NCBI RefSeq assembly: GCF_019711375.1
Contig: NZ_CP081295.1
Coordinates: forward strand, 1,550,001-1,614,000
Length of the DNA: 64,000 nt
Source of the DNA: Qipengyuania aurantiaca
Lineage (GTDB): Bacteria; Pseudomonadota; Alphaproteobacteria; Sphingomonadales; Sphingomonadaceae
Reading direction: 5' to 3'
Part shown: positions 59,614 through 64,000 of the stretch, piece after piece
Position numbering within the stretch: the stretch's first letter is position 1
Layout of the letters: each line of letters opens with the position of its first letter
Notes under the pieces: generated by a model
What the model was told of the DNA's origin: nothing
Database searches by the model: none
What the model saw: the letters and a program-made list of their open reading frames with translations, nothing else
Program-made: the position numbers and the translations under genes

Positions 59614-60627
59614 ATGAGCGAAACGACAAAAGTGCCGGTGCTGGTCACCGGGGGCGCAGGATATATCGGCAGCCACGCGGTGCTGGCGTTGAAGGACGCG
59701 GGCTGGCCGGTGGCGGTCATCGACAACCTCTCGACCGGCTTCACGTTCGCCGTGCCCGACGACGTGCCGCTTTATGAAGGCGATATTGCCGATGCCGAAT
59801 TGCTTGCACGCATCTTTGCCGAGCAGGGCACGAAGGCCATCATGCATTTCGCTGGCTCCATCATCGTGCCCGAATCGGTGGAACAGCCGCTCGCCTATTA
59901 CGAGAACAACACGGTGAAGAGCCGCGCTCTTATCGAGGCAGCGGTGAAGGGCGGGGTAGAGCACTTCATCTTCTCCAGCACCGCGGCCACCTACGGCATT
60001 CCTGAAAGCTCGCCGATTTCGGAAGACTCGCCTAAGAGCCCGATCAATCCCTACGGCTGGTCGAAGCTGATGACCGAGCAGATGCTCGCCGATGCGAGCG
60101 CCGCGCATGGCTTCAACTTCTGCGCGCTCAGGTATTTCAACGTGGCGGGTGCCGACCCGCAGGCGCGGAGCGGCCAGTCGACCGCAGGCGCAACGCACCT
60201 CATCAAGGTCGCCTGCGAGGCAGCCACCGGCAAGCGCGACGGCGTTTCGGTCTTCGGCACCGACTACGAGACGCCCGACGGCACCGGCGTGCGCGACTAT
60301 ATCCACGTGAGCGACCTTGCGAACGCGCATGTGCTGGCGCTGGGTGCGCTCATCGAGCAGCCCGAGCGCTCGCTCACCATGAACTGCGGCTATGGCAAGG
60401 GCTTCTCGGTCCTCGAAGTGCTCGATGCAGTGGACCGCGTGACCAACACGAAAATCGAGCGCCGCATGGAGCCGCGCCGTGCAGGCGACCCGGCCGAGCT
60501 CATTTCCGATCCCAGCCGCATCCGCGCCACCGTCCCGTGGCAGCCGAAACACGACGATTTGGGCGAAATCATCACACATGCGCTGCAATGGGAGCGGAAG
60601 CTGTCCGAAATTCGGGGAAATACTTGA
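59614..60627 (+). CDS. galE: UDP-glucose 4-epimerase
   Basis: This 337-residue short-chain epimerase interconverts UDP-glucose and UDP-galactose. It has the GxxGxxG motif (TGGAGYIGSH), the catalytic Tyr-x3-Lys in NPYGWSKLM, and HFAGSIIVPESVE typical of GalE. The ATG at 59614 is preferred over 59596. The end overlaps the promoter of the next gene. A substrate beyond glucose/galactose cannot be excluded. Confidence 0.93.
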   Translation: MSETTKVPVLVTGGAGYIGSHAVLALKDAGWPVAVIDNLSTGFTFAVPDDVPLYEGDIADAELLARIFAEQGTKAIMHFAGSIIVPESVEQPLAYYENNTVKSRALIEAAVKGGVEHFIFSSTAATYGIPESSPISEDSPKSPINPYGWSKLMTEQMLADASAAHGFNFCALRYFNVAGADPQARSGQSTAGATHLIKVACEAATGKRDGVSVFGTDYETPDGTGVRDYIHVSDLANAHVLALGALIEQPERSLTMNCGYGKGFSVLEVLDAVDRVTNTKIERRMEPRRAGDPAELISDPSRIRATVPWQPKHDDLGEIITHALQWERKLSEIRGNT

Positions 60628-60652
60628 CCAGAATCACTGCCCCCGTTATCGG
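60624..60652 (+). promoter_or_regulatory. rpmJ promoter candidate inside the galE end
   Basis: TTGACC at 60624-60629 overlaps the galE stop codon. A TATCGG-like -10 follows at 60647-60652 with 17-base spacing. It lies about 70 bases before the rpmJ start. The GC-rich setting makes this a moderate candidate. Confidence 0.4.
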
Positions 60653-60717
60653 GCCCGCTTGAAATCGGCGCGTCGGGGCACCATCTCCGGCGCGTATTTA
60701 TTTATCAGAGAGAAACG

Positions 60718-60843
60718 ATGAAGATCCGCAACAGCCTCAAGTCGCTCAAGAGCCGTCACCGCGATTGCCGCGTGATCCGTCGTCGCGGCCGCACTTACGT
60801 CATCAACAAGACCAACCGTCGCTTCAAGGCCCGTCAGGGCTAA
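60718..60843 (+). CDS. rpmJ: 50S ribosomal protein L36 (bL36)
   Basis: A 41-residue basic protein begins [20 protein letters not shown] and continues with [20 protein letters not shown]. It is the alternative (zinc-free-like) form of bL36: the C-x2-C-x12-C-H zinc set is replaced by one Cys (C17). An AGAG-containing ribosome site precedes the ATG. Expressed alone behind its own promoter. Confidence 0.95.
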   Translation: MKIRNSLKSLKSRHRDCRVIRRRGRTYVINKTNRRFKARQG

Positions 60844-60853
60844 GCTTCGGCTG

Positions 60854-60873
60854 CGCGGAAGGTCCCTTCCGCG
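60854..60873 (+). terminator. hairpin after rpmJ
   Basis: CGCGGAAG and CTTCCGCG form an 8-bp stem around GTCC, 10 bases after the rpmJ stop. No U tract follows, so termination efficiency is uncertain. Confidence 0.4.
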
Positions 60874-60935
60874 AGTGTCTACCGACCGGCCCGGCTCCGC
60901 GAGGAGTGCGGGCCGTTCGCATTTGCAGGTGAGCG

Positions 60936-61550
60936 ATGAGCGATAACAGGGTCGATGCCGTGGTCTTCGACGTCGGGCGCGTGCTGTACCTGTGGCAGCT
61001 GTCCGCCCTGTTCGAGAAGATGACCGACGATCCCGCGCGCCTTGAAAAAGTGCTGGGCGAGGTCGTGACCGAGGAATGGCATTTCCTCCACGACGCGGGC
61101 CGCCCGCTTTCGCAGATGGTGCCCGAGCGAATCGCGCTCTATCCCGATTTCGCCGACGAAATCCGTGCCTATGCGACGCGGTTCAACGAGACCATTCCCG
61201 GTCCCGTCCCCGGCAGCCACGCGCTGGTCGAGCAGCTCGACGAGGCGGGCGTGCCGCTGTTCGCCATCACCAATTTCGGCGCAGAATTCTGGGCCGGTTT
61301 CCGCCCGCACGAACGCATCTTCGACCGCTTCATCGATATCGTCGTCTCGGGCGAGGAGCGGATTGCCAAGCCCGATCCGGCGATCTTCGCCCTGTCGGCG
61401 GCGCGTTTCGGCCACGCGCCCGAAGCCATGCTCTTCATCGACGACAACCCAGCCAATATCGAGGCCGCGCGCGGCTGCGGCTGGCAGGTGCATCACTTTA
61501 CCGATGCCGCGTCGCTCGAAAGCGATTTGACGGGCCGCGGCCTCATCTGA
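60936..61550 (+). CDS. HAD-IA family hydrolase
   Basis: This 204-residue HAD-superfamily protein has motif I VVFDVGRVLY, a cap helix region, motif II AITNF, Lys motif III AKPDPAIF and motif IV LFIDDNPANIEAA. It resembles YihX-type phosphatases, where the residue two after the nucleophile Asp is Gly rather than Asp. The substrate is unknown. The frame begins at an ATG after GCAGGTGAGCG. Confidence 0.92.
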   Translation: MSDNRVDAVVFDVGRVLYLWQLSALFEKMTDDPARLEKVLGEVVTEEWHFLHDAGRPLSQMVPERIALYPDFADEIRAYATRFNETIPGPVPGSHALVEQLDEAGVPLFAITNFGAEFWAGFRPHERIFDRFIDIVVSGEERIAKPDPAIFALSAARFGHAPEAMLFIDDNPANIEAARGCGWQVHHFTDAASLESDLTGRGLI

Positions 61551-61560
61551 ACGCACACGA

Positions 61561-61592
61561 AAAAGCCCCGGCGCTTGGAAACGCCGGGGCAT
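61561..61592 (-). terminator. Rho-independent terminator between HAD and CC_3452 genes
   Basis: GCCCCGGCG and CGCCGGGGC form a 9-bp stem around CTTGGAAA. The minus-strand read continues into TTTT, so it terminates the CC_3452-type gene; on the plus strand it may also stop the HAD gene, whose stop lies just upstream. Confidence 0.75.
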
Positions 61593-61639
61593 CGAGGTCC
61601 ACCCTGATGGAGAGGGGGTGGGGGATTTCGTGGCCGGGA

Positions 61640-61981
61640 TCAGCCGTTGCACTTGGCCAGCTTGTCGGCGTCGAGCGCTTCACCCTTGGCGGTGAAGGCA
61701 ATCACGTCACCGGTGTCGCGCTGCAGTTCGCGGCAGACGCGCAGCGGGCGCGAGGTGCCCTTGCCGGCGACGCACTTGGTGCCTTCGCAGGTCCAGGCGA
61801 CGCCGCCCGCGATCACGGTGCGCTCGGTGGCGGGCTGGGCGAGCTCGGCGGTGTAGAACGGGCCGTTGCCGCGCGCTTCGGCAGCCGTCGGGGCGACGAG
61901 CGCGCCGAAACCGGCGGCGGTGTAGAGGACAGCGGCGCCGAACACGCCGAGCTTGGTCGAGGGGGAATTGGAGAGGGTCAT
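61640..61981 (-). CDS. CC_3452 family protein, putative exported
   Basis: This 113-residue protein has an N-terminal hydrophobic segment (GVFGAAVLYTAAGFGAL) and a signal-like AEARG end. The mature part GPFYTAELAQPATERTVIAG followed by GVAWTCEGTKCVAGKGTSRP matches the CC_3452 family seen in Sphingomonadales and Caulobacter. Four Cys could form two disulfides. It is divergent from the HxlR regulator and shares its operator region. Function unknown. Confidence 0.85.
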   Translation of the reverse strand: MTLSNSPSTKLGVFGAAVLYTAAGFGALVAPTAAEARGNGPFYTAELAQPATERTVIAGGVAWTCEGTKCVAGKGTSRPLRVCRELQRDTGDVIAFTAKGEALDADKLAKCNG

Positions 61982-62068
61982 GGTCGATACCTTTCGGCTG
62001 ATGCAATTTACTCAACACCAATTGCGATAACTGCAATATCAGTTTCTCTTTGCAACTGGTTGCGAATT

Positions 62069-62090
62069 GCTACCTATCTAGATAAGTTGC
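62069..62090. promoter_or_regulatory. HxlR operator candidate between divergent genes
   Basis: A 22-bp near palindrome is formed by GCTACCTATCT (62069-62079) and AGATAAGTTGC (62080-62090), matching at 9 of 11 positions. A further half-site, AGATAGGTTGC, matches at 62140-62150, and GCAAC-TG-GTTGC lies at 62052-62063. The sites occupy the gap between the CC_3452 gene and the HxlR gene. Confidence 0.6.
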
Positions 62091-62169
62091 ATTCCACAAC
62101 CCTTTTCTCGAAAAATTTGGCTTGGGGCGGATTTGCGGTAGATAGGTTGCTCTGGAAGGACTGAATTTT

Positions 62170-62724
62170 ATGGGCGATATCCGCGAACCCTTGCGTGAAC
62201 TGACCGAATGCGGCCTGCCGCAAGCCTTGGAAGTGATGGGCGAACGCTGGAGCTTCATGATCCTGCGTGCCAGCTTCAACGGGCTGCATCACTTCGAGGA
62301 ATTCCTGAGCGAGCTGGGCATTGCCCGGAACATCCTCTCGAACCGGCTGGCCAAGCTGGTCGAGCACGGCATCCTCAAGCGCGATCCTTGCCCGGACGAT
62401 CGCCGCAAGATCGAATACCGCCTGACCGAGAAGGGCTTCGACCTCCTCCCCGCCATGGTCGCGCTGCGCCAGTGGGGCCAGAAATACGGCGCCGAGGTGA
62501 TCGAGAACCCGGTGCTGGTGGACGAGCGCGATCGCCTGCCGATCGGCCCGACCTCGATCCTCAGCCACGACGGCCGCATCCTCGGCCCAGCCGACCTCCA
62601 CCTCGTCGAACGCGCCAATCTCGGCCTGCGCGCCGATGGCACCAAGGCGAAACCGGGCAAGGCGCTCGAACGCGGTTCGGTCATCGAGCTCGACGCGCGC
62701 CGCAAGGGCCGCGACGCAGCCTGA
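62170..62724 (+). CDS. HxlR family transcriptional regulator
   Basis: This 184-residue winged-helix regulator has the HxlR core ALEVMGERWSFMILRASFNG followed by ELGIARNILSNRLAKLVEHG and IEYRLTEKGFDLLPAMVALR. GGAAGGA lies before the ATG. The C-terminus extends about 60 residues beyond the usual HxlR domain. It probably represses itself and the divergent CC_3452 gene through the palindrome at 62069-62090. Its stop lies next to the start region of the following gene. Confidence 0.92.
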   Translation: MGDIREPLRELTECGLPQALEVMGERWSFMILRASFNGLHHFEEFLSELGIARNILSNRLAKLVEHGILKRDPCPDDRRKIEYRLTEKGFDLLPAMVALRQWGQKYGAEVIENPVLVDERDRLPIGPTSILSHDGRILGPADLHLVERANLGLRADGTKAKPGKALERGSVIELDARRKGRDAA

Positions 62725-62762
62725 CCGGCGAGGTTCAGCGAACCGCCGACGGGCGCTATATC

Positions 62763-63035
62763 GTGGTGCGCGGCCGGTTATGGCGGGCGAGCAACCCGGG
62801 TTTGCCTGAAGCGAAGCGCGAATCACTCGTGCACGAATTGATGGACGCACGCCGCGCCGTCGCGGCGGCCAAGCGCTCCGACGATGCGAAAGCGGAGAAG
62901 GCGGCGCGGGCACGCGTGCATGACGCCAAGGTCGGGCTGGGCGAACGTGGGCCGGTCTGGTGGGCCGATGGCGCCCCCGATCTCAACCGCCACCTTGTCA
63001 AAAACACGCCCTACGCTGCGGAATTCGAGACCTGA
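62763..63035 (+). CDS. small conserved hypothetical protein, start uncertain
   Basis: The 3' part encodes RGRLWRASNPGLPEAKRESL, then DARRAVAAAKRSDDAKAEKA and GERGPVWWADGAPDLNRHLV with KNTPYAAEFET. I recall similar small proteins in Sphingomonadales, but cannot name a family. Coding-like sequence runs upstream to about 62736 (QRTADGRYIVV) without an in-frame ATG, GTG or TTG near the HxlR stop. GTG at 62763 is used here; it gives 90 residues and may be too short by about 10. A non-standard start at the HxlR stop would be the alternative. Confidence 0.6.
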   Translation: MVRGRLWRASNPGLPEAKRESLVHELMDARRAVAAAKRSDDAKAEKAARARVHDAKVGLGERGPVWWADGAPDLNRHLVKNTPYAAEFET

Positions 63036-63153
63036 CCGCTTGCGCCAGGCCTCGCCGCCACTTCGGCAAGCTGGTTAACAAGGCTTTGCAAAAGTGACGT
63101 CAAATCAGGCTCTGGCGGTGTGACGTCATCGTTAAAACCATCGCAACACCTTT

Positions 63154-63558
63154 ATGCGATACCTTGCGGTGAATCGGGGCGCCTGCCCCTTTGAGCCGGA
63201 TAAAAACGTGATCGAAATCGAAGTCCAGAACGAGACGCACCAGACGCAATTCCGCATCAAGGCGGTGAGCGTGCCGCGCATTGGCGAAGGCCTCCGACTG
63301 AAGGAGCCCGACGGGACCTGGGCGAGCTACGACGTGCTCGACGTGTGGTACCAGCAGGCCGATTACGGCGAAGTCTGGGTGCCCTATCTCCACGTCAAGA
63401 CCACGCCCGCCGACGGCATGAGCGCCCCCGCACCGACACCGGGCGAGGCCGTGGCCATGGACCAGGCCATGCCCATCGCCGACTTCCTCGCCAAGTTCGA
63501 GGGCGACCACGAACATGAGACGGTCAAGCTCAACCTCGACATGAGCGAGGAGCAGTAG
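63154..63558 (+). CDS. hypothetical protein
   Basis: This is a 134-residue acidic protein with no recognised domain. It reads IEIEVQNETHQTQFRIKAVS and has a beta-rich look with WASYDVLDVWYQ and GEVWVPYLHV. Two starts are possible: ATG at 63154 and GTG at 63208 (VIEIEV); neither has a clear ribosome site. It could be a small ligand-binding protein. No neighbour link is evident. Confidence 0.6.
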   Translation: MRYLAVNRGACPFEPDKNVIEIEVQNETHQTQFRIKAVSVPRIGEGLRLKEPDGTWASYDVLDVWYQQADYGEVWVPYLHVKTTPADGMSAPAPTPGEAVAMDQAMPIADFLAKFEGDHEHETVKLNLDMSEEQ

Positions 63559-63583
63559 ATTCGCTCTGAGAGAATGAGAAACT

Positions 63584-64000
63584 TTAAGGCGTCTCTGATA
63601 TGGTCTCGGCCGCTTTCGTCACGGCATACGTGATCTGAACGACGTCATCCCCAGCCGCATCTGTCAGGTGAACAAGGGTGAAAACACCTGTCGGATGGGT
63701 GGCGAGCAAAAGTCTCGGATGCTGGGTATCCAATGCCTTCCCGAACTCCGTGCCTAGCTCCGAGGCCATTTGCTCGAGAACATCCTGAAGGATGGCCTGC
63801 GAAGTCGAACCCTCGGAGGGGCGGATTGTGGCCAATGTTGCAAAGCCGAAACCGCTGTAGTTCGAGAGCGCCTTCATTTTGCTGCGATTTGATCGAGAAT
63901 ATAGCGAAGACATACCGTTATCGATCACTTCGAAGCGCGCGCTCGAACGAATGACAATTGGGCGATCCAGAAGGCTCTCGGTCGTCTCTGCAGTTTCCGT
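63584..64000 (-). CDS. hypothetical protein, 5' end outside window
   Basis: The minus frame is open from base 64000, reading TETAETTESLLDRPIVIRSS, then ARFEVIDNGMSSLYSRSNRS and a C-terminus ending KAAETISETP. A GTG at 63928 is internal to this open frame. The 139 visible codons show no known domain. The true start is to the right of the window. Base composition is more AT-rich than its neighbours, which could indicate a transferred gene. Confidence 0.55.
   Translation of the reverse strand, partial: TETAETTESLLDRPIVIRSSARFEVIDNGMSSLYSRSNRSKMKALSNYSGFGFATLATIRPSEGSTSQAILQDVLEQMASELGTEFGKALDTQHPRLLLATHPTGVFTLVHLTDAAGDDVVQITYAVTKAAETISETP

Overview
The window looks like a chromosomal stretch of a GC-rich alphaproteobacterium. 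TonB-dependent receptor and TPR-sulfotransferase genes side by side, a CC_3452-family protein, UPF0262, DUF3667 and the cbb3/hemN layout all suggest Sphingomonadales, probably Erythrobacteraceae. That placement is inferred from gene content; no database search was run. No rRNA, tRNA, CRISPR array, complete insertion sequence or replication origin was seen.

Layout, left: 1-9505 is a nearly complete cbb3 cytochrome c oxidase and assembly operon (ccoN, cut by the left edge, then ccoOQPGHIS), a small exported protein, hemN and a small membrane protein. Most of its genes overlap at stop/start codons. 9506-12072 is a degraded zone: a DUF6544 gene that looks frameshifted, an NmrA-like gene split by one in-frame TGA, one intact haem c lipoprotein, and about 530 bases without a convincing gene. 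12073-18820 (all minus) holds a TPR-sulfotransferase, a TonB-dependent receptor and a BCCT transporter. 19398-24185 (minus) is a TetR-EmrB-EmrA-NodT efflux operon with a palindromic operator upstream.

Middle: 24435-33035 mixes a DJ-1/PfpI protein, a LysR regulator divergent from a VOC enzyme with a clear LysR box between them, a LuxR-type regulator, an alpha/beta hydrolase-like protein, acetyl-CoA synthetase, and moeA-moaA. 33122-35680 is a reactive-sulfur module: an MBL persulfide-dioxygenase-like enzyme, two YeeE/YedE membrane halves, a DUF442 protein and a convergent ArsR regulator with the cysteine pair of SqrR/BigR. 35868-38840 is an acyl-CoA racemase/ALDH/MaoC operon. 39618-43317 is a tightly coupled trio of a DUF3604 lipoprotein, a parvulin-type PPIase and a HupE/UreJ protein, whose joint function I do not know. 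43287-48259 is an ABC exporter with adaptor and NodT channel, divergent from a TetR gene across two tandem palindromes.

Right: 48302-64000 is mostly housekeeping: ftsH, rpoZ, dnaB, cdd, galE and rpmJ, with a sterol-desaturase-like protein, a phospholipase D family protein, UPF0262, a GH25-like protein, an M14 carboxypeptidase, a HAD hydrolase, a CC_3452 protein divergent from an HxlR regulator, and several small hypothetical proteins. The last gene runs off the right edge.

How it fits together: the left block equips the cell for microaerobic respiration, with high-affinity oxidase, copper loading and oxygen-independent haem synthesis. The sulfur module would detoxify or sense persulfide, which can poison haem-copper oxidases. 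Two drug-type exporters are each paired with a TetR repressor and a visible operator.
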